Shown: in pieces, positions 22,992-34,689 of the stretch
Position numbering within the stretch: position 1 is the first letter of the stretch
How the letters are laid out: each line of letters opens with the position of its first letter
Assembly (NCBI GenBank): GCA_023159155.1
Contig: JAJNNX010000012.1
Coordinates: 248,001-312,000, forward strand
DNA from: Ustulina deusta
Lineage: Eukaryota > Ascomycota > Sordariomycetes > Xylariales > Xylariaceae
Reading direction: 5' to 3'
DNA: 64,000 nt
Position numbers and translations under genes: made by a program
Notes under the pieces: model-generated
Told to the model about the DNA's origin: nothing
The model's database searches: none
What the model saw: the letters and a program-made list of their open reading frames with translations, nothing else

Positions 22992-24438
22992 CTATTTCTC
23001 AGCATCAAAAATGACTTTCTGCACCTTCATAGAATCGAAGAGCTCATACCCCTCGACTGCTTGACTGAGCGGCATAACGTTCTCCGTCATAAAACTTCGC
23101 ATACTGGTCAATCTTCGCTATTTAAAAAAAAACAGAGTGTTTCCGGCTTACCCGAATATATCCTGCTTTTTCTCAAGCAGTTTGAGGGCCTCGGGGAAGA
23201 TACCTATATAGTCATCCTCAGCTACGTCACACACTTTATGGGATATTCAACTTATACAAAACAAAGACGGGTGCTTACTCCGCACTGGGCATCGCCCCAT
23301 CTGAATCTTGAGATTTTTTCCGTATGCTTGATTTCCGGACCACTAGATAGCACACCTGAAGTTAGCTATTGCTATTTTAAGCGTGATCTGTGAACGGTTC
23401 GGAATCGCGAGAAGCTTTTTAGGGCGTGCTCTTGGCCCGAAAGGACGTTTGGTGCTCTGACGCCCCCAAAGCTGGAAAGAAAATTTCGGGAATAGCTTAC
23501 AGGGATCTCGGCGTTGTGAACGCCGACGCTAGAAATCGTGCCCCAGGGCCGCAGAAGTTTGAAGGCCGTATCTAATGCTGAGCTGTGGCCTACCACCTCG
23601 ATCACGACGTCAGCTCCGCGGCCGTCTGTTAGCTCCTTGACACGAGCCGCAAGCGCATCTCCAGCTTCTATATAGTTCCAGGGTTCGGCTCCGATGCTCT
23701 TGGCCCTCTCTAAACGAGAGGATACCCCATCAACAGCCAAGATGGCCTTGGGTGCGTATTCCAGCGCGGCAACTAGTGCGCAGAGTCCCACGGGGCCACA
23801 TCCCATTAACACTACCACGCTATCGCGTACATCCTCAGATCTGAGCTGCCCCAAGGCGTTCGACGCCGCGAAGTAACCAGTGGGCAGAATGTCGGCCATG
23901 AGGCAAAGCTTGAGCTCGTCGATGTTGCTGGGAGCCTTGACTACTGTTGAATCGGCGAGCGGCACCCTTACATACTCGGCCTGGCCGCCGTCGAGCGAAG
24001 GACACCCGAAAAGCAGACATTTCTCGCAGCGCGAGGAGAATCCCCGCTTACAGTAGAAGCAGCCGCCACAACTGACTGTGAACGGACAGACGATGGCGTC
24101 GCCGGGCTCCACAGTCGTAACACTCGAGCCAACCTGATGGACCGTCCCGGTGAACTCATGGCCCATAATGAAGCCGGTCGCAGATGCCTGATGGCCTCTG
24201 AACACGTGCAGTTCGCTGGGGAAAAAATCCGTCAGCAGATATTTACTTCCTATCATCTTCTACGAACCGCATTGCAGTTCGTGACGACTTGGAATGAACA
24301 GTCGGTCGGAATGCGTTACCTTCCACATAATGCAGTATACTTCACCTTGACGATAACGTCTTTGGGGTCTTGGATTGTTGGGATCGGCCTCTCTTCGATA
24401 GCCACATGCCTGACCCCTTTCAAAACGACTGCGCGCAT
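22992..24438 (-). CDS. Zinc-dependent alcohol dehydrogenase (MDR family)
   Basis: Five exons: 24438-24320, 24215-23501, 23342-23279, 23203-23152 and 23094-22992, total 350 aa, normal for the family. Introns are 104, 158, 75 and 57 bp, all GT-AG and phase-consistent. Joins restore ALCGSELHVFRGHQ, EIPWSGNQAYGKNLKIQMG, RCPVRSIFPEALKLLEKKQ and FGFMTENVMPLSQAVEGY. The catalytic zinc site is seen as Cys in ALCGS and GHEF; the structural zinc Cys cluster is C-P-F-T-V-S-C-G-G-C-x2-C-x6-C; the cofactor-binding loop is GCGPVGL. The large exon reads through its donor to a stop at 23372, so a single-frame view makes the gene look truncated. Substrate unknown. It sits between two dead LINE pieces and near a P450 relic, yet its frame is intact. 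Confidence 0.88.
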
Positions 24439-25164
24439 AGTGTCCTGGGCGATCACTGAGGCGCTGAGGGCTGGATCTGGATTTTGGTTTTCGTTAGGTT
24501 GTAAGAATAGGACTTATGTTACCCCATAAGCGCAATATTAGCCACCCTTTTGAAAAACGGATATTAAATTGAGCGAATGTTGTGTAATTTTTGGATTATG
24601 ACGGAGATCGCATGATGACGCAACATGTTTTTACGGGCGGGATCTGGTTGCCCGAGGTCTACCGGCAGCTCACAGATCGGGGGGTTCGGCAACTCGGAGT
24701 GTCGTTGCTGTAGCATATCAACACATATGTACCCTCATTCAAGGGACCGGGACGGATCAAGTAAGCCACACCAGCCACATTCGCGAACAAGTATATCGAA
24801 ACGGGCACAATCCTGCAACAGATCGGAGATAGGAGTTGCGGTCGCATTCATATAATATGTTCACCAATATACCTCTCTGTGTCTTGACTCAGCGTGCACC
24901 ATCCCCAGTGCTTCACCTCGTCAGGTCTAGTATCGATCGTTTCTGGTAGCCAAATACACTTCCCACTGGCTAGTTTTGTCGCTGTTCCCGTCCTTGTACA
25001 TAGAGCTCGGCTCGAGTCGCTATTCGCAGCGCACTGTGAGGTGCCTGGACGACATTTACCTCGCCTACCAGCTCTGTGTAGCTGTAGTGTTCTGACCCGT
25101 GCATGTGCCCCTACGGTCGGGCTCGCGACCTCGCAGATCCTTCACTTTGCGCAGCGATCAGTGA
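24439..25164. other. No gene recognised
   Basis: Upstream of the ADH gene; only short frames. The 3' part (about 24890-25164) may belong to the LINE remnant that follows. Confidence 0.4.
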
Positions 25165-25690
25165 GCAGCGCTTCCCACTGGCTGCACAGTTAAGGGGCTT
25201 GTGGCTAGTCTACCTGCCCTTTCCTTGCGTACCGTTCTGCGAGCCTTCGGTGCGGGGCGTCTTTCGACTGCTACCCGTACGGCTGGCTCGAGTGCTCCGG
25301 CGTCGATACTACGGAAGGGGTTCAGCAAGTTCGATTTAAGCACCATAAGGGTCGCTCCTCTGGCCACCGTTGGGTCACCTAGAAGTTTACGCATGTCAGT
25401 AACTCGGCTGCCTATACTTGCCCACATGTTTTCCCGTTGTAGGTCCAGAACCTCGCAGTCGAGCAAAATATGGGAGACGGTCTGTGGCGTCCTGCGGCCG
25501 CAGAGGTTGCAATTGGGCGATTATGTTACCCCTAGTGTGTGCGAAAATAACTTATTTAGTCTGTCTGTTAGTTTTCTTGCGACAGTGAGGCCGTGTAATA
25601 AATGCCCTGTGAGACTTAGACAAGCTAATAAATTAAGTATCTACCAGAAACTGCATACTATTAGGCTGGCTGGCTGGCTACCGGTGATGG
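25165..25690 (-). mobile_element. LINE retrotransposon 3' fragment (C-terminal Cys/His motif)
   Basis: Minus-strand reading gives LSLTGHLLHGLTVARKLTDR, an in-frame stop, then CNLCGRRTPQTVSHILLDCE and LDLQRENMWASIG, the C-x2-C...H-x4-C motif found at the C-terminus of fungal LINE polyproteins after the reverse transcriptase/RNase H. It abuts a P450 relic on the same strand near 25700, consistent with insertion into or next to that gene. Confidence 0.7.
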
Positions 25691-25706
25691 AATGGAGAAC
25701 AGCGTA

Positions 25707-26250
25707 CCTTAAATCAGCTCATAATGCCCAACGGCTGCTCGCCGTTGCGGCATTCCTCATAGAGTCTACGGACCATAGTGTCTACCATCCCCTTCAGGAC
25801 AGGTTCCTAATCGCGATGGACTTTTCGGAGAGCCCATAAGCAGGTAGCTACCATGATAATGTTTATGGATGTTAATGACCATCGAGTTAGGTTTAAGACC
25901 TAAATGATATTGGGGGTCTTTCGGAAACTCGCCCTGTCCCTGTGCTTTGGAGCCATACATCTCCCTCTACTGGATAGGGTTACTGTAGGATAGTTCATTC
26001 AGCCCTGTCCGCACAATAGGACCGTGTTCCTCGTGTACTGTTTGAAGGTCCGTTGGGGGTTTCCTATGCAAGTATAACAACACCATGCATAATGGACTCG
26101 CTGCTGTGAATGAAGGCCCGGGGTAGCTCGAGGGCGGATGTCGCCAAATGTAATATATCGGTATGGCCCCGCAATAAGGGACAGTCTTAAAAGCTGCCAG
26201 GAACCTCGACACGAATTGGGTGCCGGACACAGCGAACAAGAATTGGGAAT
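25707..26250 (-). pseudogene. Truncated cytochrome P450 relic
   Basis: Minus strand, in shifting frames: FLAAFKTVPYCGAIPIYYIW with HPPSSYPGP (membrane-proximal hinge), KPPTDLQTVHEEHGPIVRTG then LNELSYSNPIQ, FPKDPQYH, and SEKSIAIRN with MVDTMVRRLYEECRNGEQPL. This is the order of the first third of a fungal P450 monooxygenase. The I-helix, ExxR and heme-Cys regions are absent: similarity stops where LINE sequence begins. Frameshifts and stops make it non-functional. The substrate class cannot be told from this part. Confidence 0.75.
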
Positions 26251-27714
26251 GCCGTGATACCAAAAATACAAAGAGACGGTAGTATGCTCATAATGCTCGG
26301 TGATTGCTATGCTCACGAGGTGTGCTGTATTTTCAATGGCCAACTTGAAGAAAATATGTGAGTTAGGGGAAAGCCTATTCTTGGTTCATTTATAACGCTT
26401 GTACCTATTGTAGCAAACCGAGGGCAGGATTAGGTGTGGACGTAACAGGGTAATTATCTCGGAAGATCGGCTGTTGCTGGTCTTCGCAATTTTGTGAATA
26501 TTCTAACTTATAGAGCGTCCGGGTTTCATCATCGATTGTACACAGGATCCGAGAATCTGATCTAGATACCCGAGCGCAAATATACCCCCTCACGCCGGAC
26601 GCATACATTTCCGTATTACATTTCTATCAGCCCCGATATCTAACTTTCACCGGTGTCGCCTGAAATCTACCATGAATCGGTGTGCAGTGGAAAAAGAGTG
26701 TCTCAGAATTGTTGAGTGCTGAATTGCAAAGCATTTTATACAACCCTCCCCATCGGAACTCGGCGGAAATGCCAGAACTATATACAGTTTGATATCGGCA
26801 CTCGGAACCAAGCGAGGCCAGGAGTTGTCTCAAACAAGCGAGGGCTAAAAAGCTAGCATATTGAAGACCGAGACCTTTGTTCTATAGCATATATCGCGTA
26901 CAACCTCATTACCTTCGCGTGGACCTTCCGGGTCGCGTAGACCTTCCGTACATCAATAAGATTACTTGTTTCGGTGTCTGCATATCAATTATCTTCATCC
27001 AACCTACAACATCCATCATCTCTCTACCCATCGCTACTACACACCAGCCACATTTATAGTCCGTACACTTGGTGCAATACCTTGGCCCGACCAAACCAAT
27101 GAAGGATATCCATAAATTGTGACTAATCAAGATTATGAAGGTGTAGGATATACACTAGGGTGACTTGGAAACTTGGGGGTGACAGCACACATGCAGATGA
27201 GCGCATTCGTACACTTCCGCAATGATTATTCATACATTATCAAGGGATTGATTTATCAAGTATACAGAAGTCTCTTTTTTCTAGTGATCCTCGATAGTGG
27301 TTCGTGACAAGTGGTTAACTGCTGGTCGTTCTGGAAATGACTCTTGTTATATGCGTTCTGTGCAATCCGCCCTGCTCGCTTATATAGACCGGACCATGCC
27401 CCGTGCAGTAAAGCCCCGTCACCGGAGCTCGAGTTATGTTGATTGGAGCCCTCCGAGTCGCGGCTAATGAAAATTTTCGCGTTCATTGGAACTCGGGGTT
27501 GAAAACTACGTATATACTGTGCTGTGTCTCGAGAAGCTACGCTATTCTGCTCCCAGCACTTAACAGGTATACTCGTAGGACTTGGACCGTCCGCTTATAT
27601 CATCAGGCTATGCCATGTAAGTCTACTGCTTCCTTTGGGGGTCCGGACATGCATACAGGTCTATCTTCATTATTTCCTTTCACTCTTCTACCGTAGCTGT
27701 AATATCCTCACGAG
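26251..27714. other. No gene recognised
   Basis: Short open frames only, none with a known signature; downstream of the convergent side of TPS2. Confidence 0.4.
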
Positions 27715-30497
27715 TTACGTCGGCACCCGACCCTCCAGGCCTGCTATAGCAGCAAGGTTGACTTGACTCAACTGTTCCGTGGGCTCGCCGCCAAGGCCCA
27801 CGCCAGCAAGAAGTGCTGCGCGATCGAGAACGTCCTCAGGTTCCAGGACGTGCCACTTAGCCAGGGTTACCTTATTTTTAGCCCCGACCGAAACCGTAAA
27901 GACGTGGTCGCTAACAAGCTGGGTACCGCTCAGACCGTTGAGCGCGTGGAACATATCTTCGTCGGTGGCGTCATCGCCGCAACAGAGCACGAACTGTAGT
28001 TCAGAGCCTTCATTTACCCCATCCTGTTGGGCACCATTCTTTTCACCTGTTTGGCGGGCGGGCTCCGAGCTATATTGATGCACAAGTCGCTTTACAATCT
28101 CACCCTTGTTGATAAAAGTTGGTCGGACCTCAAGGTTAGCCTTACCCGTCATCACATCAACATCCCATTTCTTGGCCACGGTAGACTTGAGTTCATCAAA
28201 CGCGGCACTTGAGGCGTGGACGCCCAGCTCCGGGTCGGCCTGGCGGTAGTGCCAGGTAAGCGCACAGCGCTTGCGCTCGATAAACGAACCTGTTCCATTG
28301 TTAGTATAAACACCGGACGATTCGAGTTAATGGCCAGACAAACCTGGGACACGATCGGTGTATTTCTGGAAGACATTTAACACTTCCGATTGCCAAGACA
28401 TGTCGAATTTCTCGGCTAAATTCTCCCAAGTTGTCGCACCAGGATATCGAATGAAGCTGCCGTGTTCCGCACTGAACCCGAGGTTTGTGATGTGACCCAA
28501 GTGCTGCTGTAAGAACTCTTGATCTCTTCCTGAGATGATCCAAACCGCGTTGTGATGATCTGACGCTAGCGCCCTGAGAGTCTGAATGGCACGGTCCGAA
28601 GGGATGGCTGCTGGCGGGTCTCTTACTATGGGCGTGAGGGTACCGTCGTAATCAAGCATGAAAAGACGCTTGCCTGAAGCTCGATACTGTTCTAGCAGAA
28701 GAGTGCCATCTAAAATCGGCGTGGCATTCTCGTTTCGATTAGACGCTAAGGTGCCGACTAGTTTCCGTAGAAACTTAGTAATCCAGCTTTGTACGTTTTG
28801 CGTCGTGACATGAGCGTATAGGTTCGACTGCATAGATTGGCGCATGTCGCGGGACATCGTTAATGCATTGTTGATTTGCTTTGCGACGCTGGAGAGATCC
28901 CATGGGTTGATGTGAATTGCGTCACGGAGGCTCCCCGCAGTTCCGCTGAATTCTGATATGATTAGGGGGCCGTGAGTGTCACGCTGACACACGACATATT
29001 CGAGACTGGTAGTATTCATACCGTCCCGCACAGATGTGATCAGTCCGATATCTCCCGCCCTCAGAAGTGCAAAATACTCATCTGGTGCTAGGTATTGCGG
29101 GTAGTGTTGCACAGGGGAAAACCCTAAGCTACCGAATGCACCATTAATTTTCATGACCAGTTCATTAACCTTGCTGGCGATCCTGTTCTCCGCGTCTTCT
29201 TTCCCTTCCTTCATACTCGTGGGCGATGTGACTTGAATCAGTACCACCTTTTCCCTCCACTCAGGGTATATTTCCAGAAACCTCTCGAATGCCATGAGCT
29301 TTTGGGTCACGCCCCGAACACTGTCAAGCCGGTCTCGGCCCACAATGATCTTTTTTCCTTTATACATCTCTCCCAGGGCGTCGCATTTCTCTGATACTTC
29401 TTTCGCCCAGGCAAGCTTCTCTACCCTTTTAGCATCAATACCGATAGGATACACTCCAACCTCGACACGAGCCCCAAAGGCATCAACGCCAGTTGCATCC
29501 GAGGGAAAGTTTAGAATACGGTTACAGCAACTGGTGAAGTGGCGCGAGTAGCTGTAGGACTGAAAACCGATCAAGTTTGATCCCATAAGACCCTCTAGCA
29601 GCTCCTTTCGGCGAGGTAGGCACCTCAACAACTCGCTACTTGGAAAAGGACAGTGCAGAAAAAATGAGATGTACATATCTGGCATCCGCTGGCGCAGCAT
29701 GCTGGGGAGTAGGAGGAGGTAATAGTCGTGTATAACGACAATATCGCCTGGGTTGTATATCTCAATGATCTTATTGGCAAACTGCAGATTAGCTCGGTAG
29801 TAATTAGCCCACTCTATGCGTTCTGCTCGGCCGTCACTGGGCTCCAGTTGTTTATAATGGAAAAGGGGATACAATGCATGCTCAGCATAGCGTCTCCACC
29901 GCTCTTGGTCATTCAGGGTAATACCCTCATCGTCCACCTCATTATCGTCAGACAGCCAGACAGGTATAGTCTTTAACCGTTTATCCTCAGCCAGTCGACG
30001 CTCGAGATCCTTCTGATGGTCGCGCGATATCCAGAGGCCATCAGCATTGGGCGGGGTAGGTGGTGAATCGCCGTCTACGGGGATAGGCGCAGATAGATGG
30101 CTCAATCCCGGTATGGTCGTCGTATCTTGGGGTATGGTGGGAGAGGTCGTGCTTTCAAAGGAACATTCTATCTCACCGGTCCATGCGACCACAGAATGAT
30201 TCCACGGGGCTTCGTCAGAAGAGAGGTACACGAAAGAATCGAACAAAGCTGATAAGCCATGTCGAGTTCCTAGCTCCTGTTCCCATTTAGTTAGTTCACA
30301 ATATGAAGGGTCACAGGATGCCGACGTACCCATTCGCCATTATTACGATATTTGACGGTGTGTGGAGTGGTGAAAGTCACTGATATGATGTTACCCGTGA
30401 GTGGTAGATCAGGAGCCGCAGATTTGATGTCGGCAATGGATTCACTGCGGGCTGTGACCGGCTGGCTCAGCCGCCTTAGCACCGCCTCGCCTGACAT
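27715..30497 (-). CDS. TPS2: Trehalose-6-phosphate phosphatase (Tps2 type: GT20-like plus TPP domain)
   Basis: Three exons: 30497-30330, 30276-28344 and 28289-27715, total 891 aa, close to the 896 aa of yeast Tps2. Introns are 53 and 54 bp. Joins give KYRNNGEWELGTRHGLSALF and RVPGSFIERKRCALTW. The N-terminal GT20-like domain (about 40-560) includes GDIVVIHDYYLLLLPSMLR, SYSYSRHF and VRDGMNTTSLEYV. The C-terminal HAD phosphatase has LFMLDYDGTLTPI (nucleophile Asp, about 598), WIISGRD, and FVLCCGDDATDED (about 805). Tps2 removes phosphate from trehalose-6-phosphate in the trehalose synthase complex and is needed for heat and osmotic tolerance. The start is the only ATG upstream in frame before a stop, but a further 5' exon cannot be excluded. 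CCCCT/AGGGG elements lie about 330-345 bp upstream. Confidence 0.92.
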
Positions 30498-30828
30498 GGC
30501 GCCCCTGATTAGACTGGTCGAGGGGAAGATCTTCTAGTCCCGTCGGGGGCCTGGGCGATGCGGCCGGCTTTGGAGAGAGGGTCCTGGTTTCTCGGATCTT
30601 GTGTAAAATAGCCCTAACTTTCAGAGTCGCCAAGCCGTTATAAAGCTAGAGTGTGGTATGCAGCTTGATGAATGCCGGGAGAAGTGGGAATATTTATATT
30701 GGCCGTTCGTTCGTGCAAGAGATCGGCGGAGCTACCACCGCTACTGTCTTCAGCTGGGTTCCCAGCGAGTTCGACTGGCGGCGAGAGTGAAGTACCGAGG
30801 GTTTCTCGGATGACGGGGAGCCGGGCGG

Positions 30829-30842
30829 CCCCCTTGGAGGGG
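30829..30842. promoter_or_regulatory. Paired stress-response-element-like motifs upstream of TPS2
   Basis: CCCCCT (30829-30834) and AGGGG (30838-30842) face each other 332-345 bp upstream of the TPS2 ATG. AGGGG/CCCCT is the core of the stress response element bound by Msn2/4-like factors in yeast and found in trehalose gene promoters. Five-base motifs occur by chance; the pairing is what makes it worth noting. Confidence 0.35.
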
Positions 30843-32765
30843 TGCTGTTTGTGTTCTGCCGTGCTTATTTAGTCGTTGAACCAATCGACACTTGAAAAAG
30901 AGGAGTGGCTGACCGCCCAGGAAATCTCAAGGCCGGGGAAGCAAGAAGAAGAACAGAAACAGAGTGAGAAAGAGGAGAACGAAGGATGGGGAACGAGAAA
31001 CGAGGAACACGACGGAGACAGGAAGATCAAAACAGCTATCGCGCAATGTAACAGGAATAGTCAGATCCGAGGCTCGGTCCCAGCGGCACTAGATGGATGG
31101 CTGATATCGGGTTGGATGACGGAGGGGGAGCGCGGAGGGGACCCAGGCATATGGCTTCGAAGAAGTGGGAGGTGATGCTGCATCATCATCAGGAAGGGGT
31201 TGTTCATGGTAGGACGCCTGGACGATATTCATATGTAGTCCAGATAATGGACGGTATAGAGGTGAACAGGTAGGCAAGTGGGCAAACAGATCCCGATGTC
31301 CGATGTCTAACAAGACAAACCATCTTGATCTTGTCGACCTGCAACGATACTTAAGGTGGGGCATTTGGGGGGGGAGGGGGGCTTGAACAATGGGACCGAC
31401 AATACCCATCTAGTCTAGTACTGGCCAGGCATGGCAACAGATCCAGAGCTGGAGAGCTTTTGAGGGTTTGCTCCTGGTGTAGTTGAATAAGGTAGTGTAA
31501 GGTACTTTAGGTAGGTATATGGATCGATATCAGTGATATGCCAGTCGTGCCGGCCACCTGGGCAGTGTCGCCAGCCAATGGCAGCCATTGTAGGACCCCT
31601 TCAGTTGCCGTCTTTAGCCAGGAACCCAACAACTAGTGTCGCGTGCTTCCGATGCGAACTTCTCAAGGGTGCAAACCATGTTCTGTTTGCATAGCACTTG
31701 CGCTGCAACACGACTTCGCACTGACCGCCTCTGATATAATCGGATATTGACCGAACTACGGCCTTGTATCGAATGTGCCAATGGGGGTCTTAGGAGTCGC
31801 AGTACATCGAGAGAGGAAAACAGTGGTCGACGTTGGCGACCAAAGGGTCAGTGATATGAGGGTGAGGGGTTAGAACAATAAGCGGTGTCGACATACCGAA
31901 CAGGTGACGTAGTGAGTAGCCGGGAAAATACAACGGTAGATCCGAATTAGTTGGCTAGGTAGTAGATAGCTGGTTTCGCGAGAAGGGCTGTTCTAAGTGG
32001 CTGAGGAATATTGTCGAGAGCCAAGAGGATGAAGAACATGCGTTTCGCGACAAGGTCGATATGCTCTCAAACTGTCCGGGCAGAATGTGAAAAAGGGAAG
32101 AAACAAAGAATAGGTACGCAGGCTTCAAATGAGTTGCAGAACATATCCAGATACACTATATATCCTCTAGTTGTACACTATTCCTGAGTCGGCCGGGGCC
32201 ATCAACGGTCGAGGCCCTGTCTAGGTACGTCATGTTGTCGTGTCCACTTGCTACTGCAAATGGATAGGCGCCCGCCAATAGTGCTGAAGGTGGACGAACA
32301 TGAACGAAAGAGAGCCACGAGCCAGTTCTCCACTCTGAGTTTACGCATACAGGAACGCGTCGGTTCGATCTCTCCAGTCGCTCGGAATTGGACAACCATA
32401 CTTCCCAGCCTAGTAGATAATATACTTGGTTATCTTGTTCTGTGATGGGTATATAGCCTGTCGAGGCTTTGTTGTAATGCATTATGCCGGGTTGTCCTCT
32501 TCTAAGGAAACCCGGATCAGGATACGTTAGAATTGAACATGATGAAGCCTCGGGAGAGTTATGAGCCAATAGCTATCTAGCAACAGCCGTTGTTAAGCCT
32601 GTCCTATATGGTTCGACAGGGGTTGGTTTCTTCAGCACAACATATAGTCGATCATTATCACGAGGCACAGCAGCCAGATGACAAGAGCACGGCACTTGAC
32701 CGACAAACTTCTGGAGGCGCGGCTACGTCAGAGCATCGCATGTAGACTCGCGATAGTATCAATCC
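30843..32765. other. TPS2 upstream / COG5 downstream region
   Basis: A purine-rich stretch (about 30890-31030) without stops in one frame but with simple Glu/Lys-like coding, TACCTAGGTA half sites near 31500-31515, and nothing else recognised. Confidence 0.4.
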
Positions 32766-34124
32766 TCATCGCCCCAAATTGTTCACGACACTCCCAACCA
32801 TGACGGCTACCTCTCTATCCCATCCGCCATTTCTCTCGGGATCGCTTTTTGATCCACGGCCTTTGGTCAGCGCAACGGTGCTAGGCGGTCGACTACCTCG
32901 AATAACGCATTCTCGGATTGCCTCGCCCACCGCGGTTCGATTCGACTTCAATGTCCTAGCAGATACACCACCACGGTTCATTATTTCCTGTACCCTCGTC
33001 GCGAGGCTGCCTGCCACAGACCTCCAGAAGTACGAAGCAAGCGAACCGGTTTCGAGGTATGTGAGGAGGGGTTGCAGGAGATTGTTCTGTTCAGGTGTGG
33101 GTTTTTGCGTCGGCAGAAGCGGGTGTGGTGGTGCTTTGGTCGCGTGAAGTATGACTTCAAGAGCAACAATGTTCTGGCATCGCGCCGAGACCTCGGCCAA
33201 GGTGCGATCGAGTGACGGTAGCGTCGCCAGTGATCTCGTGATTGAAGCTATGGAGCTTTGCAACGCATTGCGTAGGTATACTTCGAGAGCTTGTACCAGA
33301 AGCTGGGGTGTCCATTTGTCAGGTCTCAGGCCGATGGTCGGCGAGATCAGATACAGTGTGGTAGTCGCGGATATCGTTCGTGCCTTAGCTTCCTCACTTT
33401 GCGCAAATGTGGCTGTTCCAGAAGCAGAACCGATGGAGAATTCGCGGATGATCTGCTCGGAAGTCGCCTTCATAGACCGCTCAACTGGCTCGACGACAAG
33501 GTTTTGTAGACTTCGAATAGCTTCGACCTTCTGCAACCCATATCCTTCTTCACCGAGACCGCTCTTCTCGGTAATTTCCCTCAGAGAAAGGATTGTATAC
33601 GCACATCGTACAAGAGCCCTGTGGTCCTCTTTCTGGCCGCTCCCAGCTCCGCTACTCAATTCGGCATGCTGGACCTCGAGTTGGCGACCTAGCTGGAGAC
33701 ACCGACCGACGGACCGACCGAGCTTCAGAGTTTCCCATAGCCTCGAGGCAACGGAGCGCACCTCATCAGCTTCTGCATGTTTCTGTATGACTTCTTTCTC
33801 GAGCTGCTTGTAGCTCTCGTTCAAGCTTTTGAATTGGCTGTCGATCTCGGATATTATCCTTTTGCTCGCATCTGTCTGCTCCTTGGTGTGGGTGAGCAGC
33901 GGGACGGCGGAACGGGTGGTGAGGAGGTCAATGTGGGAGTCGAGCTCCTGGGCATCGAACAGGACTTTCGAGAGTGGTGTTGAGAGATCGAGCGGAGTGT
34001 CGGTGGGATTGTTAGTAGCGAGAACAAGAGTGTTTGCGAAGGAGGACGGTTTGAAATCGGGATCAAGGAAGGCTTCGTAATCTATATATGATGCTTCCTC
34101 CTCCTCTTCCTCGTTGGCCGACAT
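32766..34124 (-). CDS. COG5: Conserved oligomeric Golgi complex subunit 5
   Basis: Single exon, 452 aa, ATG at 34124. After an acidic start (NEEEEEEASYIDYEAFLDP) comes FKPSSFANTLVLATNNPTD, a helical stretch with LFDAQELDSHIDLLTTRSA and KQLEKEVIQKHAEADEVRSV (coiled-coil), then LWETLKLGRSVGRCLQLGRQ, RCAYTILSLREIT and NLVVEPVERSMKATSEQIIR. The order and content match fungal COG5, the scaffold of the COG lobe B linker, a CATCHR tether for intra-Golgi retrograde vesicles. The C-terminus (SLASYFWRSVAGSLATRVQEI) is also conserved. No intron is needed. A cluster of TAGGTAAGGTACCT motifs lies 30-55 bp upstream of the ATG. Confidence 0.88.
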   Translation of the reverse strand: MSANEEEEEEASYIDYEAFLDPDFKPSSFANTLVLATNNPTDTPLDLSTPLSKVLFDAQELDSHIDLLTTRSAVPLLTHTKEQTDASKRIISEIDSQFKSLNESYKQLEKEVIQKHAEADEVRSVASRLWETLKLGRSVGRCLQLGRQLEVQHAELSSGAGSGQKEDHRALVRCAYTILSLREITEKSGLGEEGYGLQKVEAIRSLQNLVVEPVERSMKATSEQIIREFSIGSASGTATFAQSEEAKARTISATTTLYLISPTIGLRPDKWTPQLLVQALEVYLRNALQSSIASITRSLATLPSLDRTLAEVSARCQNIVALEVILHATKAPPHPLLPTQKPTPEQNNLLQPLLTYLETGSLASYFWRSVAGSLATRVQEIMNRGGVSARTLKSNRTAVGEAIRECVIRGSRPPSTVALTKGRGSKSDPERNGGWDREVAVMVGSVVNNLGR

Positions 34125-34689
34125 GGTGAACTAGATAGACCCAGAAGACGGACACGCAGCGAGGCAGGTAGGTAAGGTACCTCTTGAGATTGATAGCAGG
34201 TGGCACAGTTTACCACCCCGCTACGTCAGCTGCTCAGGCCAGGTACCTCTACACAGCCACGTTGGTATTGGTTTTAGTGGAGCATCCAGCCACTAACGAC
34301 GGGGCCCAAGTGTCGCCCAGCAAGTTTTCCTTGTTCTACATCTACAGCACACTTCAGGGCACCTAGCGTAGTATAGTAACGCATGTATTGGGGAGCGTGA
34401 GCGTGTTAGGCGGGTGCGCGGTGGGACACCTGTAGGTGTGTAGAACCACCTATAAAAAAGGAACTGGTGAATACGACTCAGGTTAGGTAAAGATGTGAGC
34501 GGCTCACTTGACCATGACCATGACATCTCAAGACTTTTAATTTAACAACACAGAATTATGATTCAACCCATTTCGTTGTGTTATAAGATCTCATACACCA
34601 GATGTCGTGATATCATGCCAGAGCCATAATCCAAATATGTATCCAATCCCAATCCTTGAATGGTATATATAGTAGCCATCAATTTACCC
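34125..34689. other. COG5 upstream region
   Basis: 565 bp with a TAGGTAAGGTACC motif immediately upstream of COG5 (about 34167-34183); nothing else recognised. Confidence 0.4.

Noticed and set aside
22935..23393. 152-codon plus-strand frame
   Set aside because: Antisense to the last exons of the ADH gene.
23372..24256. ADH read as a truncated pseudogene
   Set aside because: The missing C-terminal lobe is encoded by three small downstream exons with good splice signals, so the gene is complete.
32156..32569. 137-codon minus-strand frame
   Set aside because: It starts at TTG, has no recognisable motif and no codon or splice support.
33151..33813. 220-codon plus-strand frame
   Set aside because: Antisense to COG5, whose minus-strand frame has clear family motifs.
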